Below are positions 54,699-63,014 of a stretch of DNA of 64,000 bases, piece after piece. The position numbers and the translations under genes were made by a program. The notes beneath the pieces were generated by a model. That model saw only the letters and a list, made by a program, of their open reading frames with translations, was not told the DNA's origin and searched no databases. Origin of the DNA: Methylomonas fluvii (lineage in GTDB: Bacteria; Pseudomonadota; Gammaproteobacteria; Methylococcales; Methylomonadaceae). Positions within the stretch are counted from its first letter, which is position 1, and the number at the start of each line of letters is the position of its first letter. The stretch covers positions 620,001 through 684,000 of the forward strand of contig NZ_JACXST010000003.1 in NCBI RefSeq assembly GCF_014850975.1, in the 5' to 3' direction.

Positions 54699-55355
54699 TT
54701 ACCGAACCAAAAGCTTATAGGTTTGCTCCACCATTTTAGTTAAGCCACGCTCTTTAAAATGCAGCTCGGTCGCTAAAGCATCGTCGCTGGTCAACAACTC
54801 AACTTCACACCAGTGGCTGTATAAACGCTCAACTTCGTCGGCTTGTACGCTAAACGGCGGCCCCGGCATTTCGTGTTGCGGATAATCGAATGCTATCAGC
54901 AACATTTGCGCATTGACGGACAACAGGGAGGACAGCTTCATCACGTAATCGATGCGCATATCCGGCGACAAAGCCACCAGCGCCGCCCTATCGTAAACCG
55001 CATCAAACTCGCCAACATCGGCAGCTTGCAATGCAAAAAAATCCCCGCAGAAAATCTGCAAACCGTCCACCTCACTGACCCAAAAATCGCCCTGGCGCCG
55101 CACGGTTGGTTGCAGATTGTTATCGGCGAAAAACGACTCGACAGCCAGCGGACTTAATTCCACACCCACCACCTGATAGCCCATCGCTAATAGCCAAAGC
55201 AAGTCCTTGCTCTTGCCGCACAACGGGACAAACACTCGCGCTTTTTCTGGGATAGACAAGCGCGGCCAATGCATTTGCAGAATAGGGTTGAACTCATGCT
55301 TGTGAAAACCAATTTGGTTCTGCTGCCAACGCTGATGCCAGAAATCATGATCCAT
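54699..55355 (-). CDS. tpm: Thiopurine S-methyltransferase
   Basis: 218 residues from the ATG at 55355, which gives MDHDFWHQRWQQNQIGFH, the characteristic start of the TPMT family. The SAM-binding motif VFVPLCGKSKDLLWLLAMGY follows at about residues 38-57, then VVGVELSPLAVESFF. It methylates sulfur or other chalcogen compounds; the gene stands alone. Confidence 0.9.
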   Translation of the reverse strand: MDHDFWHQRWQQNQIGFHKHEFNPILQMHWPRLSIPEKARVFVPLCGKSKDLLWLLAMGYQVVGVELSPLAVESFFADNNLQPTVRRQGDFWVSEVDGLQIFCGDFFALQAADVGEFDAVYDRAALVALSPDMRIDYVMKLSSLLSVNAQMLLIAFDYPQHEMPGPPFSVQADEVERLYSHWCEVELLTSDDALATELHFKERGLTKMVEQTYKLLVR

Positions 55356-55452
55356 AGCCTGCCCTCTCATTTGATATTGCACGAATAGCCATTCTATTTG
55401 ACTTGCCGGTTTACTGCTCGGCATTGTTGGTAGCAGAAAAGCCGACTTTTCG

Positions 55453-55809
55453 TTAGCGGCGATAGCTGACAGTAATCAGCCCGTCATGTCCGCTGGCGCG
55501 GCTTGTCGATGCTGAACATTGTCTAGCGTTTCCCTCGATATTAACCCGGCCCTTAAATACCGTTCGTCCTGAACTTATCGAAGGACGCCCCACATCAGGC
55601 TTCGACAGGCTCAGCCCGAACGGAATACCAATAGCAAAAAGGGCCGGATTAAAAATATAAGCTAACGTAAGAACCCATGGACTTAGATCTAACAAATCGT
55701 GATACATTTTGATGCGTCGCGCGGTCAGGCGAGCCGGAGCCGTTGCGAACGCTTCTTCTGCATTGGCAGGATAAAAAACCGGTTCAACACACGCTGCCGA
55801 GCAAGTCAT
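55453..55809 (-). pseudogene. Unrecognised open frame fused to a palindromic repeat
   Basis: A 118-codon frame whose middle is translated repeat (copy 4, giving IPFGLSLSKPDVGRPSISSG). The first 50 codons (with LLDLSPWVLTLAYIF) might be the remains of a small gene cut by the repeat. No family recognised; probably not functional. Confidence 0.3.
55541..55651. repeat. Dispersed palindromic repeat, copy 4
   Basis: TTAACCCGGCCC at the left pairs with GGGCCGGATTAA at the right. The inner part CGTTCGTCCTGAACTTATCG, then CTTCGACAGGCTCAGCCCGA, has further inverted symmetry. Closely related to copies 1 and 3. Confidence 0.7.
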
Positions 55810-55860
55810 ACTGGCTTAACTCAGTAGTAGACAATTTTTAAACCATCACAAGGAATTTTC

Positions 55861-56292
55861 ATGGAACGTCGCGATTTTATTCGATTGAGTGCCGCCGGTG
55901 CGGCGATCAGCGCCATTGCCCCCAGCCTGGCCCAAGCCGCGGAAGCCGGCAAACAACCTACACCGCCGGGCGATGTGTTTTACACCAAGGATGCGCAAGG
56001 CCGCTGGGCCGGCAAAGCCGCGACGCACTTGCCGGTGATTGAAGTCGTTAAAGCCGATGGCAAAGCCACCGTTAAAATCACCACTCCGCACGAAATGAAA
56101 GGCTATGAACATTACATCGTCAAACACGTATTGCTGGATAAAGACTACAAATTCCTGAACGAGCGGATGTTCGATCCCAGCAAAGACCCGGTCGCCATTT
56201 CCGAATTCAGTCTGGCGGGATACAGCGGTACCGTTTACGCCTTGAGCCTGTGCAACAAGCACGATCTTTGGTTGAACAGCGCCGAGGTATAA
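55861..56292 (+). CDS. Tat-exported superoxide reductase-like (desulfoferrodoxin family) protein
   Basis: 143 residues. The start MERRDFIRLSAAGAAISAIA carries a twin-arginine signal ending near AQA-AEA, so it is exported folded. The body has a superoxide-reductase-type iron site: THLPVIEV, HEMKGYEHYIVKH and the C-terminal LCNKHDLW (one Cys and several His as ligands). This is the catalytic domain without the N-terminal desulforedoxin part. It should reduce superoxide or handle iron/sulfur chemistry in the periplasm; the substrate is inferred. It lies alone, diverging from tpm. Confidence 0.78.
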   Translation: MERRDFIRLSAAGAAISAIAPSLAQAAEAGKQPTPPGDVFYTKDAQGRWAGKAATHLPVIEVVKADGKATVKITTPHEMKGYEHYIVKHVLLDKDYKFLNERMFDPSKDPVAISEFSLAGYSGTVYALSLCNKHDLWLNSAEV

Positions 56293-56633
56293 AGCCATCG
56301 GATCGGCGATAACAAAGACGTTGTCGCCGTTTCGCCACATACTTCCGTCAGGAAGCTCCTGGGTATCGGCGGTCATCGCCCCCTTCCTGACATTCGAAGC
56401 TTTGGTCTCGATGTCGGTAGTCATTTCATGAGCTGACGTTCAACGTAGCGCGAAGGGACGCACCTTTCGGGGAGGATGGACGCAGTTGCCGAAGCCGAAA
56501 ACAGACAAACCTTCAAAACCGCCACGGATCCAAAGCCCAAAAACAGAGCGGATGGCAAGCTTTCTTGCTTTGTGTGGCGATACCAAGTTATTGATTTGGA
56601 TGAAAGCAACGGGTTCTTATAGCTCGCCGCTGT
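56293..56633. other. Region between the SOR-like gene and the Roco gene
   Basis: No gene I can support. A minus-strand open frame starting at 56424 gives about 44 codons before it runs through the SOR-like gene antisense (DGSMWRNGDNVFVIADPM in part); I do not recognise it. Confidence 0.4.
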
Positions 56634-59600
56634 CTAATCGGGCAGGATTTGATCGGGTATCGACGGTTGCTGGGCATCATAATGTTGCTTACACAACCAG
56701 CGGTAATCGCCGGTGTAAGTAGCGACACGGTGCAGGCCAAGTTTGGCCTGGGTCGGGTCGATGTCTTTGAGGAAGCGATGTAAAGCCAGAATGCCGGAGC
56801 GCTCGGCTGCGCTGAGCCTGTCGCGTTGCAAATCCCCGTGCTCCGCAATTTTGATTCCCTCCGGCAGCTTATCAACAATTTCTTTTGCCAATTCCAAATG
56901 CTTGTCTATGCCCCAGGTTTCTGTAGCTTTGCCGTCGAAGAAGGTATTGATAGCCGGCGCGGCAATCGGCGCGACGGTTTTAAGCAGTTTCAGCGCAAAA
57001 CTGGCGTAAGGTGCAACCGCCGCCAACCATTCGCGGCTTTGCTCAACAGTATAAACGCCTAAGCCTTCATCTGTGACTGGATGCTGGCAGCCTTCCGCTT
57101 CGCACCAGAGTTGCAGTTCTAAAGGGCGTTTGAAAATATCGGTTTTTAACAAACTTACCTTATGCTCGCGCAAAGTAAACAGGCGTGGGCCGCGCTTGGC
57201 TTCGTTGGCAATCGCGTTCATGGTTGCCATGAAATAATCGGCGATGCGGCTGTCCATACCGGCCAGTTGTGCTCGGGCTTGGGCAACTTGTTCCTGAATC
57301 TCGCGCAGTTGTGCGCTGGTGTCACGTTCCTCAAAGCCCATTAATAATTCGGTGATGGATTGTTTCTTGGAGCACTCTTGGCAACGGATAGTGCTGTCGC
57401 CATCGGTCAGAAACTCGCGCAAGGCGTGGATATTGAAACGGCCTTTACAAGCTTGGTTGCCGATAATTTCCGGGCAAGGTACGGCAAAACGATAGCGGCC
57501 TACTAGGCCCGGCCAGTTATCGGTAATCAGTTTTTCCAAGGTCGAATGCAGCACATTCATAAAATGCTCAGGCCAGGCGGCTTGGGCATACAAATGAAAT
57601 TCCCGATCGCGCTTTTCCAACATCGCCTCGCCATGTGCGCCATGCCGCAAAAACATGCCTTTTTGCCAATGCAGGCGATGACTGTTTTGATTGACCGCGT
57701 AATCATGGGTGCGCACAATCATCCAAGGCACTAAACCGGGCGGGTCTTCTTCCATCGCGCAAATCATCGCAATGCGGCGCAGTTTTGCCGGTGCGTCATC
57801 TTCTGGAAACCACGGCAGTTCGGGGCGTACTTGCGGCACGTGTTGCGCTACCAGACTGGCTTTGCCGTCCAGTAAGCGGTAGCACACATCGTATTTTTCC
57901 ATCAGCCGCAAAAAGAACGGGTAAAGTTCCGACGTGTACCGCGGTTCGCCGGCGAAGCCGTGTTCATGCCAGACCTGGTATAACTGGTCATCGGGCAACA
58001 GGCCTTCGCGTTCGGCGGTGGCGCGGTTTTCCAGCACAAAGCCGATGGCTTTGGTCAGCCATTCGGGTTTAAGTACCACGTCTTCGCGCAAGTTTTCGTC
58101 ATCGGCGTAATGCACGATATAACCAAGGTCGTGCATCAAATGCGCTAGCGTGTCGGCGTCTATTTCGCTCAAGCCGTGCGCGGCGCAGGTTTGGCAAAAG
58201 GCCGAATAAGCGATACGCGGTTCGGGCAGGTCAAGCAATTCATCGCGGGCGGCTTTCCAAGCAAGGTTAAAGCCCATGCCCATTTGCGGTAGTTTCGCGG
58301 CTGCGGCGGCGATGAGTTTTTTCAATTCGGCGATGCCGGTCATCTCGCCGCTGGTTTCGTCAAGGACCAGGCTGTCGACTTCGTGAAAGCCGACAATCAT
58401 GTCGCCGTATCGGCGTTGAAAATCCGCTTTATCGATCCGCGCCAGATGCCCGCCCGATTTGCAATGGGTGGAGATGATGATAACCCGCGCCTCATCGCCG
58501 ACCCGCAAGCGTATCATGTCCAGCCATTCGTCCAAGCGTCCCTGTTGGACATTGTTGCGCGGTTCCCAAACCAACAGGTACAGCGAACGCTTGCTGAAAA
58601 AGAACTGGTGGGTGACGCGGTAAACATCCTGCCCGCCGAAGTCCCAGGCGTTGAGTTGAACCTCCACGCCGTCTTTATCCGGATGCGCTAGGCGCAAAGC
58701 ATGTCTATCAATTTCCACGCCGTGCGTGGTCGGCTCGCCTTGTCGCGGTGCGTTTTCCGTCGTGCCTTTCAAGGCTTTGAGCAGCGTAGTTTTGCCGACA
58801 TTACCTTCACCGACCAGCACCAGCTTGGCTTCGTAAAGAGGCTCGGCGTTTAGCTCCAGGCTAATGAGGTATGCCCAGAGTGGCGCATAGCCTTCGTAAC
58901 TGCCTTCTTGACAAGCGTCGTATGCGCTTTGCAGGGCGGGGTTAAGGGGGTTGTCGTCGAGGTCGAGTGTTTTCAGTTTGCTTAATTGACAAATTTCGAA
59001 TGGAAGTTCTGTGAACTTATTTCCGCCTATGTATTTATCCCCCAACTCCAATTCCTCTAAATAAGCAAGGTTAGATATAGTTGGTGGAATTTGGGCTAAG
59101 TCGTTATTAAAGACACATAATTTTCTTAGATTAGTTAATTTGCCGATCTCAGTCGGTAGTTCTTTAAGATGTTTGCCTATAGATAATGTTACTAAATTGA
59201 CAAGATTAATTATTGCGCTTGGAAATACATAAAATTCACAATTAATAAGCCATAGAGTATTTAAGTTTTGTAATTCAGCAATCTCTTGTGGCAAAGATTT
59301 GAGATTGGTGCCACCTGCTGTAAAGTTGATAAGATTTGTTAGGTGACTAATTTTATGAGAGATTTCTTCTATCGGATTACTAGCAATGTTAAGGTAATTA
59401 AGATTTCGAAAACCGTATATAAACTCTGGCAGGGTTTTCAGTTGGTTGCCGGAAATATTCAGCTGTGTCAACTGCGCGAGTTGTTCCAGCGATTCCGGCA
59501 GCGCAGTCAGTTGGTTGTTGGAAAGATTCAGCGACTCTAACTGCGTGAGCTTGCCAATGGTTTCCGGCAACTCGGTAAGTTTGTCTTCATCGGGAGCATC

Positions 59601-59693
59601 CCACTTATTGCTAAGATCAAGCACCGTTGCGCCCGATTGCAGCGCTTTTCTAATTTTCCGTTCCGCTTCGATATAGGCTTGGTTTCGGCTCAT
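56634..59693 (-). CDS. Roco protein: leucine-rich repeats, Roc GTPase and COR domain
   Basis: 1,019 residues. About ten leucine-rich repeats of the x-LP-x-x-I type fill residues about 40-270 (LTELPETIGKLTQLESLNLS). The Roc GTPase starts about residue 300 with the P-loop LVGEGNVGKTTLLKALKG, then a DFGGQDVYRVTHQ switch. The COR region follows to about residue 690. The C-terminal third is less usual: two Cys pairs in a probable zinc site (CPEIIGNQAC, RCQEC), a coiled coil (about 800-830) and an unrecognised helical end. Roco GTPases usually dimerise and act in signalling. No partner gene is adjacent; starts with ATG at 59693. Confidence 0.88.
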   Translation of the reverse strand: MSRNQAYIEAERKIRKALQSGATVLDLSNKWDAPDEDKLTELPETIGKLTQLESLNLSNNQLTALPESLEQLAQLTQLNISGNQLKTLPEFIYGFRNLNYLNIASNPIEEISHKISHLTNLINFTAGGTNLKSLPQEIAELQNLNTLWLINCEFYVFPSAIINLVNLVTLSIGKHLKELPTEIGKLTNLRKLCVFNNDLAQIPPTISNLAYLEELELGDKYIGGNKFTELPFEICQLSKLKTLDLDDNPLNPALQSAYDACQEGSYEGYAPLWAYLISLELNAEPLYEAKLVLVGEGNVGKTTLLKALKGTTENAPRQGEPTTHGVEIDRHALRLAHPDKDGVEVQLNAWDFGGQDVYRVTHQFFFSKRSLYLLVWEPRNNVQQGRLDEWLDMIRLRVGDEARVIIISTHCKSGGHLARIDKADFQRRYGDMIVGFHEVDSLVLDETSGEMTGIAELKKLIAAAAAKLPQMGMGFNLAWKAARDELLDLPEPRIAYSAFCQTCAAHGLSEIDADTLAHLMHDLGYIVHYADDENLREDVVLKPEWLTKAIGFVLENRATAEREGLLPDDQLYQVWHEHGFAGEPRYTSELYPFFLRLMEKYDVCYRLLDGKASLVAQHVPQVRPELPWFPEDDAPAKLRRIAMICAMEEDPPGLVPWMIVRTHDYAVNQNSHRLHWQKGMFLRHGAHGEAMLEKRDREFHLYAQAAWPEHFMNVLHSTLEKLITDNWPGLVGRYRFAVPCPEIIGNQACKGRFNIHALREFLTDGDSTIRCQECSKKQSITELLMGFEERDTSAQLREIQEQVAQARAQLAGMDSRIADYFMATMNAIANEAKRGPRLFTLREHKVSLLKTDIFKRPLELQLWCEAEGCQHPVTDEGLGVYTVEQSREWLAAVAPYASFALKLLKTVAPIAAPAINTFFDGKATETWGIDKHLELAKEIVDKLPEGIKIAEHGDLQRDRLSAAERSGILALHRFLKDIDPTQAKLGLHRVATYTGDYRWLCKQHYDAQQPSIPDQILPD

Positions 59694-60120
59694 GGATGTT
59701 CCTGTGGTAGCTGGGCTGCAAGTTTCGAATGTGAAATTCTACCTAAAAAATCCTGATTAGCCGCCACCCTTTAAAATGCCGAGCCGTGAGCCGGGACCAC
59801 CAACAGCTCCTAAGCTTGGCAGCCCGGCCATTAACTGAAGCGAGCGCGGGGTGGGATTTGCAACCTCGCCTCCTAAAATTTCACTAATCGCCAATGATCC
59901 CCTGACGCACATTGGCAAACGTTACGAGCGGCGGAAATGAGCCGGTTTGCAGTCGTTCCTCAATGCGTGTTCTGTGGCGGCTTTTGGCCCGGGCTGTGTG
60001 GAAAATGTAATTTCAGAAATCTTGGAAATAGCCAGCCAAGTGGAGCAAAATTTTATTTTTTGCATTTCATTTTTATGTTTTTACACAGCCTCGGCCGACG
60101 GCTGGCCTACTATTTTAAGG
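59694..60120. other. Intergenic region right of the Roco gene
   Basis: About 430 bases with the promoter of the Roco gene and nothing I can name. Open frames here have no recognisable domain. Confidence 0.45.
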
Positions 60121-60675
60121 TCAATAATTCCTGGAATCGTCCCGATAGCACCAATGCCAGGGTTCGTAAACATACCCGAAGCGGTTATCGCGCGGGAATG
60201 ACAGGAAGCATTGAAAGCGTTGTGCGTTTCTTGATAGCCACTGAAAAGCAGCAGTCTGTTCGAACCGTTCGCCCAGTTCCGGGCAGTCGTCGCTGCCTAT
60301 ATCGATGGCACGCCCGGTGTGGTGTTCGCTGTAACCGGGCGGGGCCAAGACGCGCAGAATCTCGTCGATAGCTTGACCCTTCCCGAGCTTGCGCCGAATA
60401 ATGTCGGCTTGATAATCCACACTACGAAAGGCCGAGACCATCAGTAGCGCAATACCATCCTCGGCGGCGGCCTGTTTCAATGCGTGCCAAGCGACTGTCG
60501 CAGCCGCTGTGAGATAAAACGCCCTGCCCTGCGGCGTGGTTTCCGCGATGATCAATTCGGCGGGCTCACCACATAATGCCAAACCTCTGGCTGCCGGCAG
60601 CTCTTCCGGAATGCCCAGTTCGATGAATAGCTCGTGAATACGCTGCAAGTAGGCGTCAAGCGGTTGGGCAATCAT
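60121..60675 (-). CDS. M15-family D-alanyl-D-alanine carboxypeptidase (VanY-like)
   Basis: About 184 residues. The metallopeptidase motifs are SAFRSVDYQADIIRRKL, PGYSEHHTGRAIDIGSDD (His and Asp zinc ligands) and the C-terminal VYEPWHWCYRDD (catalytic Glu and zinc His). There is no clear signal peptide. AGGTG before the ATG at 60675 favours that start over a GTG at 60684. It trims terminal D-Ala from peptidoglycan peptides or muropeptides; it is the last gene of a unit with the MocA- and XdhC-like genes. Confidence 0.82.
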   Translation of the reverse strand: MIAQPLDAYLQRIHELFIELGIPEELPAARGLALCGEPAELIIAETTPQGRAFYLTAAATVAWHALKQAAAEDGIALLMVSAFRSVDYQADIIRRKLGKGQAIDEILRVLAPPGYSEHHTGRAIDIGSDDCPELGERFEQTAAFQWLSRNAQRFQCFLSFPRDNRFGYVYEPWHWCYRDDSRNY

Positions 60676-60684
60676 GGGCTGCAC

Positions 60685-61269
60685 CTAATTGAGTGCATGC
60701 AAGCGCTGGTAATCACCCTGCGTATCGACATCCATTTCCGCTTCTTGTAGCGGGACTTTTACCAGTGTGTCTTCGAAGCGCAGCAACAAGGGCTTGGCTC
60801 CCCGGTCGCCGGTCAAGCTGGCTAGCTGCGCAAAATATGCGGCCGGAAACACGGCCGGCACGCCAAACGATTCGGCGTACTGACTGGCCACGATGCGATC
60901 AGGTGCGTTTTGCCAGGCGCTAAGCAAACTTTGCAGATGCGCGGCGTTGATCAGGGGTTGGTCGCACAGCATCAACAACACCGCGCTAGCCGTTTCCGGC
61001 ACAGCCTGGATACCAGCGCGAATCGAACCGGCCATACCGTCCGCCCAATCCGGATTCAACACCACTTTACTACCGCTCAAATCGACTGCGGCTTTTATCG
61101 CCTCAACATTTGCGCCCAATACCACCACCATCCGCTCCGCCAACACGGCTTGCGCATTGGCAAGCGCATGCGCCAACAAGGGACGGTCTTGCCAGATCAG
61201 TAATTGCTTGGGGCTGCCCATCCGGCTGGACGCACCGGCCGCCAAGATGACGGCATAAACATTATCCAT
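60685..61269 (-). CDS. MocA-type molybdenum cofactor nucleotidyltransferase-like protein
   Basis: About 194 residues from the ATG at 61269 giving MDNVYAVILAAGASSRMGSP (NTP-binding L-AAG-x-SSRMG loop). Further blocks are VLLMLCDQPLINAAHLQSLL and GVPAVFPAAYFAQLASLTGD, the MocA/MobA-like pattern. MocA adds CMP to molybdopterin for oxidases of the xanthine dehydrogenase family. The longer frame to 61389 lies inside the XdhC gene and is not supported. It overlaps the XdhC-like gene end. Confidence 0.8.
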   Translation of the reverse strand: MDNVYAVILAAGASSRMGSPKQLLIWQDRPLLAHALANAQAVLAERMVVVLGANVEAIKAAVDLSGSKVVLNPDWADGMAGSIRAGIQAVPETASAVLLMLCDQPLINAAHLQSLLSAWQNAPDRIVASQYAESFGVPAVFPAAYFAQLASLTGDRGAKPLLLRFEDTLVKVPLQEAEMDVDTQGDYQRLHALN

Positions 61270-62383
61270 GGCTGCAAGCATGTTCAATCGCAACCGGCTC
61301 TTTACCCAGTTGCAAGCCGCTACGGCCATTGAGCTGGGCCTGAATGCCGGCCACGATAGAGAAGGCAATTTCTTCCGGGGTCTGCGCACCGATGTCCAAC
61401 CCGACCGGACCGAATACCCGTTCGGCTATCAGCGCGGCATCGTCGCCCAAGCTGTGCAATAGCCGCTGCTTGCGATGCGCCGGACCCAGCAGGCCGATAA
61501 ACCCTGCCCGACAGTGGACGACGGCTTGCAAGAAGCGTTGGTCGTATTCGACGTTATGGGTCATCAGCATGATGGCATCGAAGCGCTGCACATCCAGCTG
61601 CGCCGTGACCTGTTCCGGTAACAGGTAAAGGAATTGGTCTGCTTGCGGAAAACGCTCGGGTTTGATGTGCGCGGGCCGGTGATCGACCAAAGTGACGTGC
61701 CAACCCAAGGATTTGGCGTAGTTCACCAGCGGTATGGCATCGGCGCCGGCGCCGAATATCAATAACTGCCAGGGCGGTTGCACCGGATCATAAAAGGCTT
61801 TAATGTCTTGGCCGTCAAGCGGATGCGTTTCGATGCGCGGTTTTTGTTGCAGTGCCGTTTGCAGCGCCGCTGTAGCGAAGGGAAACGGCGCGCTGGGCAA
61901 TATCGGCTGTTCGCCGACAATGGCAGCCGGCAAGAACTGGCTGCGGCCGGACGGGAAATCCGCATGCGCAGACTCGAACACTGTCACCAATACCCCATGC
62001 GCTTGCGCTTCGGCGGCTTCGACCAACAGATTCAACGGACTAAATTCTTGCTCGGATTTTAATAATTGCAGCAACACCCGGACAGCGCCGTTACAACCCA
62101 AGCCCAAACCCCAAATCGCATCTTCGCCGGAACGCATATCGTAAAACAGGGTTTTGGCTGCGCCGGTTGCGAACACCGAAGCAGCCTGCTCCACCAAGTC
62201 CCGCTCGAAGCAGCCGCCACCCAGCAAACCGACCAACTCGCCGGCCTGGGTAATCAGCATCCGTGCCCCGGCCTTTTGATACGTCGAGCCGAAGGTTTCG
62301 ATGATGGTCGCCAGCACACTATCCTGCCGGTCGCGTTGCAGTTGCCGATAGGCTTCGAGCAGATGATTGATGTGATTGGCCAT
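61262..62383 (-). CDS. XdhC/CoxI-family molybdenum hydroxylase maturation protein
   Basis: 373 residues. The XdhC N-terminal block has ATIIETFGSTYQKAGARMLI and GLLGGGCFERDLVEQA with the conserved cysteine. The Rossmann-like C-terminal half has LIFGAGADAIPLVNYAKSLG, then FDAIMLMTHNVEYDQRFLQA and GFIGLLGPAHRK. The family inserts sulfurated Mo-cofactor into xanthine dehydrogenase-type enzymes; no such enzyme gene is in the window. It joins the MocA-like gene in one unit. Confidence 0.85.
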   Translation of the reverse strand: MANHINHLLEAYRQLQRDRQDSVLATIIETFGSTYQKAGARMLITQAGELVGLLGGGCFERDLVEQAASVFATGAAKTLFYDMRSGEDAIWGLGLGCNGAVRVLLQLLKSEQEFSPLNLLVEAAEAQAHGVLVTVFESAHADFPSGRSQFLPAAIVGEQPILPSAPFPFATAALQTALQQKPRIETHPLDGQDIKAFYDPVQPPWQLLIFGAGADAIPLVNYAKSLGWHVTLVDHRPAHIKPERFPQADQFLYLLPEQVTAQLDVQRFDAIMLMTHNVEYDQRFLQAVVHCRAGFIGLLGPAHRKQRLLHSLGDDAALIAERVFGPVGLDIGAQTPEEIAFSIVAGIQAQLNGRSGLQLGKEPVAIEHACSHG

Positions 62384-62421
62384 GATTTACTCGCTTGCGG
62401 GTCTGCCGGCGATTGTACTAG

Positions 62422-62640
62422 CCCTATCAGCTCCGGCTCAAATCGCTGCCACAAATTGGCGTGCGTTTTTTATTGGATGATTCCGGCACTGGCTACTCTT
62501 ATAAAGAGATTGCCGCTTGAGCAGTTAAAAGTTGGCCAGGGTTTTGTCCGCGATTTGTTGACCGCCCACAACGCCCCCCTATCGCCTGCACCATCGTAGA
62601 CATCGCACAAAGCGCAGAAGGCAATGAAACTCAAGCCTTA
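62422..62640 (+). pseudogene. EAL-domain phosphodiesterase fragment
   Basis: The plus strand reads LKSLPQIGVRFLLDDSGTGYS, then in another frame LPLEQLKVGQGFVRDLLTAH, then back in the first frame TIVDIAQSAEGNETQA. Each block matches successive parts of an EAL domain (the DDFGTGYSSL, LPLDQLKIDQSFV and IVRTIIDIA/AEGVET segments) with pieces missing and two frameshifts. It is a clear relic of a cyclic di-GMP phosphodiesterase. Its end overlaps the next gene. Confidence 0.75.
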
Positions 62641-63014
62641 GCTTTTTTATCCTTGCGGATGCCCCGCACCGCATAAGTCCTGGCTTTATCTTTGGCGGTT
62701 TCCGCAAAGAAGGTCTTCCAGGTCTCGCCGCCTCTATCGGCAATTGCCGTCGAAAAATCCTTAAATAAACTGATACCTTCCAACACCATTGTCGGGGTAA
62801 ATCCATAATCGTGGGTGAGGTAGTAACTGATGCTCATCAGATAGGTTTTTTCTCTACTCATGAGCTTGATCAGCCGTTGCTTTTGTTTGTCGTAGACATA
62901 GTAAGAGGTCAGCGCCAGTAAGCTAAGACCAAAAAACTTCGTCCACAACAAAATATAGGCATCGTCTTCATAGAGCTTCTGACCCTTGTTCAAAATGGCA
63001 TCGGTTTTATTCAT
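62631..63014 (-). CDS. Small hypothetical protein with one membrane segment
   Basis: 127 residues from the ATG at 63014 (GAGGAT just before it). A possible membrane helix lies at about residues 23-41 (ILLWTKFFGLSLLALTSYYV); the C-terminus is basic (KDKKAKA). No family recognised and no helpful neighbours. Confidence 0.6.
   Translation of the reverse strand: MNKTDAILNKGQKLYEDDAYILLWTKFFGLSLLALTSYYVYDKQKQRLIKLMSREKTYLMSISYYLTHDYGFTPTMVLEGISLFKDFSTAIADRGGETWKTFFAETAKDKARTYAVRGIRKDKKAKA

Noticed and set aside
55846-56424. 192-codon minus-strand frame opposite the SOR-like gene
   Set aside because: Most of it is the exact complement of a well-supported coding gene; only the first 44 codons are free and match nothing I know.
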